Source: Saccharothrix sp. NRRL B-16348
GTDB lineage: Bacteria > Actinomycetota > Actinomycetes > Mycobacteriales > Pseudonocardiaceae
Direction of reading: 5' to 3'
Assembly: GCF_001280085.1 (NCBI RefSeq)
Contig: NZ_LGED01000079.1
Coordinates: forward strand, 62,001-126,000
Length of the DNA: 64,000 bases
Of this stretch, positions 25,241 to 33,875 are shown piece by piece (position 1 is the first letter of the stretch; each line of letters begins with the position of its first letter). The notes below the pieces were generated by a model. It saw nothing but the letters and a program-made list of their open reading frames with translations, had not been told where the DNA came from and made no database searches. Both the position numbers and the translations under genes were made by a program.

Positions 25241-25636
25241 ATGGACGCAGCAGACCGACCCGATGCCGCCGCTCGCCGGGGGCCGTGCGCCGCCATCCCC
25301 GCTGAGCAGCTGGGGTTCGTCCGGCAGGTGCTGGACCGGATCGGCGACAAGTGGAGCATGCTCGTGATCGCCGTGCTGGACGACGGCCCCCTGCGCTACA
25401 CCGACCTGCAGCGGGAAGTCCCCGGCATCTCCCAGCGGATGCTCACCCTCACCGTGCGCCAACTCCAGCAGGACGGCCTGGTGATCCGGACCGCGCACGC
25501 CGAGGTGCCGCCACGTGTGGAGTACGCCCTGACGCCCCTCGGCCGCAGCCTCCACCACGTCGTCACGTCCCTGATCACCTGGGTCGCCGACCACCACAGC
25601 CAGATCCGCGAACACCGGACCGCTACCACACCCTGA
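25241..25636 (+). CDS. HxlR-family transcriptional regulator
   Basis: 131 residues with the HxlR winged helix: RQVLDRIGDKWSMLVIAVL, GPLRYTDLQREVPGISQRMLTLTVRQLQQDGLV, and the wing PPRVEYALTPLGRSL. ATG at 25241 is preferred to 25232 because GGAGGGG is spaced correctly only for it. It faces an SDR gene across 212 bases. HxlR proteins often sense quinones, aldehydes or thiol stress; no sensing cysteine other than Cys in the N-terminal RRGPCAAIP segment is evident. Confidence 0.88.
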   Translation: MDAADRPDAAARRGPCAAIPAEQLGFVRQVLDRIGDKWSMLVIAVLDDGPLRYTDLQREVPGISQRMLTLTVRQLQQDGLVIRTAHAEVPPRVEYALTPLGRSLHHVVTSLITWVADHHSQIREHRTATTP

Positions 25637-25680
25637 TGGCCAATGGTTGGTCGGGACGCGGAGGTGTTCGGCGAGCGGTT

Positions 25681-26256
25681 TCAGGTGAGGGCGGCCTCGT
25701 ACTCCAGGGCCGCTCGGGTCAGTTCGGCCTTGTTGCCCAACGTCATCTTTGTACGGATGCGCTTGATGTAGGTGTCCACCGTGTGCTGGCTGATGCCGAG
25801 AATCCTGGCGATCTGGCCGTGCGTGAGGCCGCGGGCGACGTGGCGGAGGACTTGTTCTTCGCGTTGTGACAGAGCGGGGGATTTGGCGTCTTCGGGTGCG
25901 TTCTCGTGTGACCCGGTCCCGGCGGTTTCCGCGATCAACTGGACCAGGTCGTCGATGCCGGCCCTCAGGCTGGTCACGACGCGCACGCCTGCGCCGGTGT
26001 AGATGTCCGACGAATCGGCCCCGATTTCGTCGACCATCAGCACGACCGGCGCCACGGTGGCCGCGGCGGTGATGAAGTCGGCGGGATCGCAGCCCTGAAG
26101 CACGTTGACGTCCACCACCACGACATCGGAATGCGGGGACAAGCCTTCCGCGGCTGATTCCTTGGCGCCGATCACCCGAAGCCCGCGACGACTCAACGCG
26201 CTGGTCAACCCGTAGAGGTAGACGGGCATGCTGGCGAACAGATCAACGTTGACCAT
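25681..26256 (-). CDS. NarL/LuxR-type regulator with degenerate receiver
   Basis: 191 residues. The C-terminal LuxR helix-turn-helix is clear (LSQREEQVLRHVARGLTHGQIARILGISQHTVDTYIKRIRTKM). The N-terminal half resembles a receiver: a candidate phospho-acceptor Asp lies in VVVVDVNVL, but the paired acidic residues of the first strand are missing (MVNVDLFASM), so phosphorylation is doubtful. ATG at 26256 follows GGAG; the upstream frame to 26487 lacks a ribosome site. It sits just beyond the carbamoyltransferase gene and is the closest regulator to the 26.5-47.3 kb cluster, hence a candidate pathway regulator (inference). Confidence 0.85.
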   Translation of the reverse strand: MVNVDLFASMPVYLYGLTSALSRRGLRVIGAKESAAEGLSPHSDVVVVDVNVLQGCDPADFITAAATVAPVVLMVDEIGADSSDIYTGAGVRVVTSLRAGIDDLVQLIAETAGTGSHENAPEDAKSPALSQREEQVLRHVARGLTHGQIARILGISQHTVDTYIKRIRTKMTLGNKAELTRAALEYEAALT

Positions 26257-26549
26257 CAATCGACTCCGACCCTGTGTGGCGAACTTGTTCCCGAAAGCCG
26301 CAGAGCGCGGCATCGACCCGGGCGAACCCTCAATGCAGGGGGTGTCGCAGAAGTCGGTGTTCGTCAGGGCGGTCGTGTCGCATGATCCCCGTTTCGAAAG
26401 TTTCGTACTGCCCCCCGATATATACCGACCGTACGCAGGCGTGCGGGCAGCGTCAACGGTCCGGCGTGGTGGTGACGGCGGTCTCATCTGCTGCGTGTCC
26501 CGCCGGCGGGTAGATCAGCCGCCGACCACCATGCCCCATGTCGACCGGC

Positions 26550-28589
26550 TCAGCCGCCGCCGATGAGGCTTTCCGCCGAATCCGAGAGCAGGGGATTCGC
26601 CTCGGGGCCGTAGAAGTGGGTCAGGTGGTGCACGAATCGGCGTTCACGGCTGCTGACCCGGTCGATGAACGTGGACGACGCGATGCGCAGCACCCGCTGA
26701 CCGGCGGCGGTGAACGGATCCACTGTGTTGCGCAGCCGCGGGTTCCACGAGTAGACGAACAACGCCTCCGGGCTCAACCCGAGGGCGGTCCACTCCGACC
26801 ACAGTTGTTGCCAGCGCTCGGCGTCGTGTTCGAAGCGTTCGGCGGCACGGGGGTGCGGCCCGTCGAGGTTCAGCACCTGATCGGCGTCGGGACGCAGGCG
26901 GATGCGCACGTCACCGATGTAGGCGACGGGCACGCCCTTCCGGACGCAGAAGTTGAGCACTTGGGCCGCGGTGTCCACCAGCGGCTCGCCCTTGTCGTTC
27001 AACGAGGTGTTGGCCAGGATCGGCACGCCGGTGCGGTGGTGGAACGCGGTGAGCAGCCGCCGCAGCACCGGGTCGTCGTCGGGTCCCACCGTCTGGATCC
27101 GCGCCGTCCCGTCCAGGTGCAGCACCGCGGGGATCGCACCGCGCACCTCGTCGCGACTGGCGAACACCTCCAGCATGTACGGCGAGCTGCGGTTCTCCCG
27201 GAACCACTCGCCCACGTGCTCCTCCAGCACGATCGGCGCCACGGGACGCCACCACTGGCGCAACTTCACGTCGTTGAGGATGTCCTTGGTCCGCGCGGAC
27301 CGGGGGTCGCCGAGCAGGCTGCGGTGCCCCAGCGCGCGCGGTCCGATCTCGGCCCGGCCCTGCACCCAGGCGATCGGGTGGTCGACCAGGTCCGCGCACA
27401 CCTGTTCCAGGTCGAGCGGGGACACGTCGTCGACGACCGCCCCGAACTCCTCCAGCGCCCGGTCCAGGTCGCGGATCTCGCGGCCGTGGAACGCGTCGGC
27501 CAGGCGGAAGTCGGACCGGCCGGTCAACCCGCGGTCGTGCAGGGCCATGATGCCCAGGCCCAACGCCTGCCCGCCGTCGTTGGCGCACGGTGGCGCAGAA
27601 AGGGAGGCGAACCCGTACTTGTTCATCAGCCGCGTGTTGTTCGGGCAGTTGAGGGCGAAGCCGCCGCAGATCGCCAGGTGCATCCCGGTCAGGTCGAGGC
27701 CGTGCTCCTCCCTGATGTGCTCGATGTTGCGGTCCACCACCACCCAGGAAGCCCGATCCACCAGCTTCATCACCGCGCCGCGCAGGTTCTCCCCGTGGTC
27801 GAACCGGTCGTCGTACCGGGCCACGGCACGACCTTCAGGGGTGGCGAGCGCGGCGGTCACCACGTCCACGAGTCGGTCCAACAGCACGTCCGAGCTGTGG
27901 AAGACCTCGGCCTGCGTCCAGAACGGCAACGTGGCGACCAGGGACTCGACGTCGAAGTCGACCGTGCACGTGGTGGCGGAGGACAGCGCCATGAGCGTGC
28001 CCTCCTCCTGCTTGAACCGGCCGCGGGCGAGCATCCACAGCGGCGCGGGCGACTCGACCGGGAACGTCGTGATCGTGCCCCGGTCGACGATGCAGCCCGA
28101 GTAGATCGACTCGGGCAGCTCCTCGTCCAGTTGGAGGTCCGGGCCGGCGTCCAGGGCCAAGCCGAGGATCCGGCCCTCCCGCAGCAACCGCCAGTCCATC
28201 CCGATCGCGGAGAACAGGTGCGACGTGCTGTGGACCGACTGCCCCTCGCCCACCTGGCGACCGGCGAACCCGCGGTCGGTTTCCAGGTGGGGCGTGCCCC
28301 ACACCTCGGCCATGTCGTCGAGCGACAGGCCTTCCTCGGCGAGCAGCACGTCGAGGAACGCGCGCGCGTCGTCCGCTTCGCGCAGCGGCAGGCGGTGGTG
28401 CTTCAAGCCGGTGACGCGCTCGAACTCCCAGTACCGCCGCAGCGTGATCACGTCGCCCTCGCGCCGCCACAGCGCGGCGCAGTGGTCGTGGCGCTGCACC
28501 GTGAGCGCGGTGATGTCCGGCGCCTCCATGTAGACGGACAGGAAGTGCTCTACGACAGCGGGCGGTTCGGCCGGGAAGTGCGGGTCCAT
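26550..28589 (-). CDS. Carbamoyltransferase CT1 (divergent NodU/CmcH/TobZ family)
   Basis: 679 residues of the NodU/TobZ family, which makes carbamoyl-AMP from carbamoyl phosphate and ATP in a YrdC-like C-terminal domain and transfers it in a Kae1-like N-terminal domain. The C-terminal signature is intact: IGPRALGHRSLLGDPR, ILANTSLNDKGEPLVDT. The N-terminal domain is unusual: the opening is a weak match (RHDHCAALWRREGD, then EFERVTGLKHH), and the metal site reads HSTSHLF instead of HHxxHA. It is about 130 residues longer than its paralogues because of extra C-terminal sequence after the YrdC-like part. ATG at 28589 is supported by GAGGAG. Last gene of the leftward operon. Confidence 0.9.
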   Translation of the reverse strand: MDPHFPAEPPAVVEHFLSVYMEAPDITALTVQRHDHCAALWRREGDVITLRRYWEFERVTGLKHHRLPLREADDARAFLDVLLAEEGLSLDDMAEVWGTPHLETDRGFAGRQVGEGQSVHSTSHLFSAIGMDWRLLREGRILGLALDAGPDLQLDEELPESIYSGCIVDRGTITTFPVESPAPLWMLARGRFKQEEGTLMALSSATTCTVDFDVESLVATLPFWTQAEVFHSSDVLLDRLVDVVTAALATPEGRAVARYDDRFDHGENLRGAVMKLVDRASWVVVDRNIEHIREEHGLDLTGMHLAICGGFALNCPNNTRLMNKYGFASLSAPPCANDGGQALGLGIMALHDRGLTGRSDFRLADAFHGREIRDLDRALEEFGAVVDDVSPLDLEQVCADLVDHPIAWVQGRAEIGPRALGHRSLLGDPRSARTKDILNDVKLRQWWRPVAPIVLEEHVGEWFRENRSSPYMLEVFASRDEVRGAIPAVLHLDGTARIQTVGPDDDPVLRRLLTAFHHRTGVPILANTSLNDKGEPLVDTAAQVLNFCVRKGVPVAYIGDVRIRLRPDADQVLNLDGPHPRAAERFEHDAERWQQLWSEWTALGLSPEALFVYSWNPRLRNTVDPFTAAGQRVLRIASSTFIDRVSSRERRFVHHLTHFYGPEANPLLSDSAESLIGGG

Positions 28590-28643
28590 CTCGAAGCTCC
28601 TCAACCGGTGCGGTGGCACCTGCCGGCCGTGATCGGCGGCGTC

Positions 28644-30446
28644 TCAGTGGTATGAACGGGCTTGCAGGCTGTAGAGCTCCGCATACGTGCCGCCACGCGC
28701 CATGAGCTCCTCGTGGCTGCCGACCTCGTGCACTGCCGCGCCGTTGAGCACGATGATCAGGTCGGCCATCCGCACGGTCGAGAACCGGTGGGACACCAGG
28801 ACGGTGATCGCGCCGGTCCGGTGCCGCGAGTCCGAGGCGGCTTCCTCCGCGTAGCGCTCGAACAGCTCGTGCTCGGTCTCCGCGTCCAGGGCGGAGGTGG
28901 GTTCGTCCAACACGCGCACCAGGGCGTCGGTGCGCATGGAACCGCGGGCGACACCGATCTTCTGCCACTGGCCGAACGACAGGTCCACCCCGCCGTCCCA
29001 GGTGGCGCCCAAGCGGGTGTCCAGGCCGGCCGGCAGACCGTCCACGACGCCGCGCGCCCCCGCGCGGTCGATGGCGGGCCACACCGCGGCGGCGTCGTCC
29101 GCCGACGGCAGGTCGCCCACGCCCACCGAGCGCTTGGCGGTGAACTCGAACCGGAAGAAGTCCTGGAAGGTGCCGGTGATCCGCTCCCGCCAGGCCCGGG
29201 CGTGGTAGCCCGCGAGGTCGTCGCCGTCGACCGTGATCCGGCCGCTGGTCGGCTCGTAGAACCGGCACAGGAGCTTGATCAACGTCGTCTTGCCCGCACC
29301 GTTCTCGCCGACCACCGCCACGGTCGTCCCGGCGGGCAGGGTCAGGTCGACGTCGCGCAGGACCTCACGGTCGGTGCCGGGGTAGGTGAACGACACGCCT
29401 TCGAAGCGGATGCCGGTGCGCAGGCGCTCGGGTGGCGTCCCGCTGCCCTGGTCGCGCTGCTGGTCGGCCGCGTAGTCCTCCAGCCAGGCCAACCGGCGGG
29501 ACGCGCCCAGCCAGTCACCGCGCAGGAAGTTCGCCTCCGCGACCAGGTCCGCCACGTACTGGGACACCCGGCTGCCCGCGACGAGCACGATCACCACGTC
29601 CCCGGCGGGTGCGTTCAGCGCGACGGCGACGTACCACAGCGCCGCACCGTAGGTGAGGCCGAACAGCAGCCACGTCGCCGACTGCCAGGCGGCGCCGCGC
29701 CACCGCATCGCCGACACCGCCCGGTACCAGCGCTCGCGGGCCTCGCGCTGCCGGGTCCGCACCACGTCGCCGAGCCCGGCCACGCGCAGTTCCTTGGCCG
29801 GTCCGGCGGTGGTCGCCAGGACGAACAGGTGACGGGCGCGCCTGCCGTGCTGGGCGGCTCGTTCCTGGGCCGTCCTGACCTTCTCCGCCCGCCACCCGGA
29901 CACCGCCACGCCCGGCAGCGCCGCCAAGCCGAGCAGTGCCAGTACCGGGTGGACCGAGACCAGCAGCGCGAGGGTCAGCGCCACGCGGACGACGGACGCG
30001 GCGGTCGAGAACAACGAGCCGTAGAGGTGGTTGAGCGCGAACACCTGGTTGCGCAGGACCGCGAGCCGGTCCAGGTACTCGGGGCGTTCGTGGTGCGCCA
30101 GTCCGGGCGCCGCGGCCTGGAGGTGCGCGACGTGCGACTCCAAGGCCACCGTGATCCGGTCGGCGAACCCCTGCACCGCCCGCCCGGAGCCCACCGACAA
30201 CAGCCAGATCGCCACCGTCAGCGCGCCCACCGCGAGGCAGGCGGTGTACGCCAGCGTGCGATCGCCCCTGGCCACGCCGTCGGCGAGCACCTTGAGGGCG
30301 AAGACCACGGCCACGTCGGGGATCACGCCGCAGATGGTCAACCCGCACGACAGCACGAGGAACTTCGGCTCCACCCGGTAACCGAACTTGAGCGAACGCC
30401 ACAGGGAGCGCAGCGCGGGTGGTAGCTCGTCACTGTGTCGGGACAT
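28644..30446 (-). CDS. ABC exporter half-transporter 1 (TMD-NBD)
   Basis: 600 residues, N-terminal six-helix exporter domain (about 20-320) followed by an ATPase. Walker A is GENGAGKTT, Walker B VLDEPTSALD, with the H-loop in LVSHRF. The signature motif is LSFGQ rather than LSGGQ, a mild degeneration often seen in one partner of heterodimeric exporters. ATG at 30446 has GAGGAG upstream and overlaps the end of ABC 2 by 17 bases, so the two probably form a heterodimer. Likely exports the cluster product. Confidence 0.92.
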   Translation of the reverse strand: MSRHSDELPPALRSLWRSLKFGYRVEPKFLVLSCGLTICGVIPDVAVVFALKVLADGVARGDRTLAYTACLAVGALTVAIWLLSVGSGRAVQGFADRITVALESHVAHLQAAAPGLAHHERPEYLDRLAVLRNQVFALNHLYGSLFSTAASVVRVALTLALLVSVHPVLALLGLAALPGVAVSGWRAEKVRTAQERAAQHGRRARHLFVLATTAGPAKELRVAGLGDVVRTRQREARERWYRAVSAMRWRGAAWQSATWLLFGLTYGAALWYVAVALNAPAGDVVIVLVAGSRVSQYVADLVAEANFLRGDWLGASRRLAWLEDYAADQQRDQGSGTPPERLRTGIRFEGVSFTYPGTDREVLRDVDLTLPAGTTVAVVGENGAGKTTLIKLLCRFYEPTSGRITVDGDDLAGYHARAWRERITGTFQDFFRFEFTAKRSVGVGDLPSADDAAAVWPAIDRAGARGVVDGLPAGLDTRLGATWDGGVDLSFGQWQKIGVARGSMRTDALVRVLDEPTSALDAETEHELFERYAEEAASDSRHRTGAITVLVSHRFSTVRMADLIIVLNGAAVHEVGSHEELMARGGTYAELYSLQARSYH

Positions 30447-32247
30447 CCTGCTCCTCGTCGAACCGGGCGGCTTGGAGGTCGAACATCGTCCGGTAGCGGC
30501 CACCGGCGGCCATCAGCTCGTCGTGGGTGCCGGACTCGACCACGCGCCCGTGCTCCACCACGTGGATGAGGTCCGCTTTGCGCACGGTGGCGAAGCGGTG
30601 GGACACCAGGACCCGCGTGCACGACTCCGTCGCGGCGAGCAGGCGGTTGAACAGCTCCAGCTCCGCGCGCACGTCGATCTGGGCGGTCGGCTCGTCGAGC
30701 ACGACGACGCCCGCGCCCATGCGCACCGCGCACAGGGCCCGCGCGATGGCCACCCGCTGCCACTGGCCGCCCGACAGCTCCGTGCTGTCGTCGTACCCCC
30801 GGCCGAGCACCGCGTCGAGGTCGGCGACCCCGGCCGCGCCGGCGGTGGCCAACGCCTCGGTGATGAACTCCTCGGGGGCGCCGGCCGGGCTGACGTTGTC
30901 GCGCAGGGACGCCTCGAACCGGACGAAGTCCTGGTAGATGACGCTGAGGCGGCGCCGCCAGTCGGCGATGTCGAACTCGCGGAGGTCGATGCCGTCGACC
31001 TCCACCGCACCCCGGTCGGGGTCGTAGAGCCGGGCCAGCAGCTTGGCGATCGTCGTCTTCCCCGCGCCGTTGAGCCCCACCACGGCCACCGCCTTGCCGG
31101 CGGGGATGACCAGGTCCAGACCGCGCAGCACGTCCTGCCCGTCGGGGCCGTAGCCGAAGTGGACGTCGCGGAACCGGATCTCGTGCGCCGGCAGGCCGTC
31201 GGCCGACCGGGTGCCGGAGGGCAGGTCGCCGTCGGGCGCCATGTCCCGTTCGAGGGCGAACACGCTGTCCACGACCTGGCCGCACATCGACAGCGCGGAG
31301 TTCAGCCCGCCGAAGGCGATGCCGCTCGCGCCGATGGCGGCCAGCACGAACACCATGGCCTGCGCCAGGCCGACCCGGTTGCCGGTGATGTCACCGGCGA
31401 GCACGACGAAGACCGGCACGTGGGCGGCGGTCAGCACGAGAAGCGACCACCCCAGCCCGCGCCGGTCCAGGCGGGTCGCCTCCAGCCTGAGGCGCATGAG
31501 CAGGCGGCGTTGAGTGGCGAACGACTCGACCAGCCAGTCCGCCAGCCCGAAGATCCTGATCTCCTTCGCGGCGGGCGCGTCGACCGCGACCCGGTAGCGG
31601 TACTCCGCCTCGCGCTGCGCGGAGGTCGCCTCGTCGGACAGCCTGCCGCGCCACACCGCGCTGTCCCGCATCAGCCAGTGGGTCGCGCCCCACGCCCCGC
31701 CCAGCAGCGGCGGCACCCACCAGTGGTAGCCGAACAGCAACGCGCACATGCCGATGCCGCTCGCCAACTGCACCAGGCCGGACGCGATGAACCCCATCGC
31801 CACCGACATCGGCGGCCCGGACAGGGCGAGGTCGAAGTCCCTGGCCCGGACCAGCTGCGACGCGTGGTCCGACCGTTCCAGGTGGGCGATGCCCTCCGGC
31901 CGGGTCGTGGTGGCCATCAGCCGCTGGTTCAGCCAGTCGGCCGTCCGGTCGCCGAGGTTCAGGCCCACCTCGGCGTACAGGGGTGGCGTCACGTGCATCG
32001 CGATGAACACCACGCCCAGCACGACCAGCCGCCCGGCGACGCCCTCGCCCCCGAGCACGGCGGCCACGACGCCGCTCATCGACAGCACGAACGCCACCGG
32101 CAGCACCGCCCGGACCACGAGCAGCCCGAACCAGACCCCGGCGAGCCCCGGCGCCGCGCGTCCCAACACCTCGAAGAAGCGCACCTCGCCGCGGTCGCGC
32201 AGGCGACCCACCGCACGTGCCGCCCGACCGGGCCCCACCGCGGTCAT
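30430..32247 (-). CDS. ABC exporter half-transporter 2 (TMD-NBD)
   Basis: 605 residues, six-helix domain then ATPase: Walker A GLNGAGKTT, signature LSGGQWQRVAIARAL, Walker B VVVLDEPTA, H-loop LVSHRF. All catalytic motifs are canonical, unlike its neighbour, fitting an active/degenerate heterodimer. ATG at 32247 overlaps the carbamoyltransferase CT2 stop (ATGA). Probable role: product export and self-protection. Confidence 0.93.
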   Translation of the reverse strand: MTAVGPGRAARAVGRLRDRGEVRFFEVLGRAAPGLAGVWFGLLVVRAVLPVAFVLSMSGVVAAVLGGEGVAGRLVVLGVVFIAMHVTPPLYAEVGLNLGDRTADWLNQRLMATTTRPEGIAHLERSDHASQLVRARDFDLALSGPPMSVAMGFIASGLVQLASGIGMCALLFGYHWWVPPLLGGAWGATHWLMRDSAVWRGRLSDEATSAQREAEYRYRVAVDAPAAKEIRIFGLADWLVESFATQRRLLMRLRLEATRLDRRGLGWSLLVLTAAHVPVFVVLAGDITGNRVGLAQAMVFVLAAIGASGIAFGGLNSALSMCGQVVDSVFALERDMAPDGDLPSGTRSADGLPAHEIRFRDVHFGYGPDGQDVLRGLDLVIPAGKAVAVVGLNGAGKTTIAKLLARLYDPDRGAVEVDGIDLREFDIADWRRRLSVIYQDFVRFEASLRDNVSPAGAPEEFITEALATAGAAGVADLDAVLGRGYDDSTELSGGQWQRVAIARALCAVRMGAGVVVLDEPTAQIDVRAELELFNRLLAATESCTRVLVSHRFATVRKADLIHVVEHGRVVESGTHDELMAAGGRYRTMFDLQAARFDEEQDVPTQ

Positions 32248-33875
32248 GCCTTCGAGACCATGAACGGGCCAAGCGCGAGCCGGTCGATGTCCGTGCGCAG
32301 GAAGCAGTCCACGGCCTGTTCCGGTGTCTCCACGATCGGCTCCCGCTCGTTGAACGAGGTGTTGAGGACGACGCCGACACCGGTGAGCTCGGCGAAGCGG
32401 GAGATCAACCGGTGGTAGAGGGGGTTGACGTCGGCGCGCACCGACTGGATGCGGGCGCTGCCGTCGACGTGGGTGACGCCGGGCAACGGCGGGCCGTCGG
32501 CGCGGCTCATCGCGTTGAGGCACATGTGCGTTGATTCCACCGTGATGTCGTAGTACTCGCCCTGCCGCTCGAAGAGCACGGACGGTGCGAACGGTCGGAA
32601 CGCCTCTCGTCCCTTGACCACCAGGTTCAGCTTGTCCTTGATGCCGGGGTCGCGCGGATCGGCCAGGATGCTGCGGTTGCCGAGAGCCCGTGCGCCGAAC
32701 TCCGAGCCGCCCTGGAACCACCCCACGACACCACCCGCGGCCAAGACCTCGGCGGTCTCCGCGGCGATGTCGGGCGAGCGCCGGAACACGAGCCGGTCCG
32801 GGTGCTTCTCCAGTGCGCGGACGTGGTCGTCCTCGCCGTAGGTGCGACCTGTGTAGGTGACAGGTCGGGTCATCGGCGTCCGGGGCAGGCCCGAACCGGT
32901 GTGGTAGCCGTGCATCGCGGCGCCGATGGCGGTGCCGTTGTCGCCGCACGCGCCGTGCAGGAACACCTCCCGGAACGGCCCTTCGGTCACCAGCCGGTAG
33001 TTGGCCGGGCAGTTCATGAACACACCACCCGACACGCACAGCGCGTCGGCGCCCGTGCGCTCGTGGATGGACCGCGCCTGACGCAGCACGACTTCCTCCA
33101 GCAACGACTGGACCGCCGCGGCGAACGCGGCCCGGACCGCGAACACGTCGGCGTCCGTGCGCGCCGCGGCCATCATCGCGCGGTGCACCGCGTCGAGCGC
33201 GTCGCGTTCGGCCCGGCCGAACCGGATGCGCCCCTCGTCGTCCACCAGGACGATGTGGCCGAGTTCGGCCGCGTCACCGGCCTTGCCGTACGCGGCCAAC
33301 CCCATCGTCTTGCCCTCTTCGTACTCCCCGAAGCCGATGAGGTCGGTGACGTGGCTGTAGAGGACACCGGCGGAGTCTTCCACGAAGTCGAAGTTGGCCC
33401 AGCTGAACGGCAGCCGCTGGTCCTTGCGCACGACGGCTCCGGTGTCCCGGTGCAGCAGCCGGATGCCGTCGTCCCCGGCGAGGAAGTGGCTCGTGGTCTC
33501 GGCCCGGCCGTCGGCCATCGAACCGAACCCGTCCATCACCAGGACGGCCGCCTCGGCGTGCGGCGACAGGTAGAACGACGACGCCGCGTGGGAGAGGTGG
33601 TGGTTGATCGACCGCACGTCGGGGAGACCGCGCAGCACCGCCGGGAAGATCAGGTCGTTGCCGACCACCTGGTCGACGTCGTCGAGGGTGAGACCCGCCG
33701 CGTCCAGGCAGTACTGGATGCCCCGCAACCGGAACTGGTCGGTGGAGATGCGCCCCAGGGGGTGGTACTTGACCCGGGACAGCCGCTCCTCCTCGATCGC
33801 GACGACCACGGTCCCGTCCACCACCAGGCAGCACGAGAAGTCGTGGACGGAACCGCCGATGCCCAGGACGTTCAT
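32244..33875 (-). CDS. Carbamoyltransferase CT2 (NodU/CmcH/TobZ family)
   Basis: 543 residues and the most canonical of the three. It opens LGIGGSVHDFSCCLVVDG, with EEERLSRVKYH, the metal-site motif NHHLSHAASSF (about residues 90-100) and VMDGFGS in the Kae1-like half, and FGARALGNRSILADPR and LNTSFNEREPIVETPEQAV in the YrdC-like half. It should transfer a carbamoyl group to a hydroxyl or amine of a small molecule or sugar. ATG at 33875 overlaps the MIO-enzyme stop (ATGA), and its own stop overlaps ABC 2, so the three are tightly coupled. A family-typical start was chosen; the frame remains open further upstream. Confidence 0.94.
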   Translation of the reverse strand: MNVLGIGGSVHDFSCCLVVDGTVVVAIEEERLSRVKYHPLGRISTDQFRLRGIQYCLDAAGLTLDDVDQVVGNDLIFPAVLRGLPDVRSINHHLSHAASSFYLSPHAEAAVLVMDGFGSMADGRAETTSHFLAGDDGIRLLHRDTGAVVRKDQRLPFSWANFDFVEDSAGVLYSHVTDLIGFGEYEEGKTMGLAAYGKAGDAAELGHIVLVDDEGRIRFGRAERDALDAVHRAMMAAARTDADVFAVRAAFAAAVQSLLEEVVLRQARSIHERTGADALCVSGGVFMNCPANYRLVTEGPFREVFLHGACGDNGTAIGAAMHGYHTGSGLPRTPMTRPVTYTGRTYGEDDHVRALEKHPDRLVFRRSPDIAAETAEVLAAGGVVGWFQGGSEFGARALGNRSILADPRDPGIKDKLNLVVKGREAFRPFAPSVLFERQGEYYDITVESTHMCLNAMSRADGPPLPGVTHVDGSARIQSVRADVNPLYHRLISRFAELTGVGVVLNTSFNEREPIVETPEQAVDCFLRTDIDRLALGPFMVSKA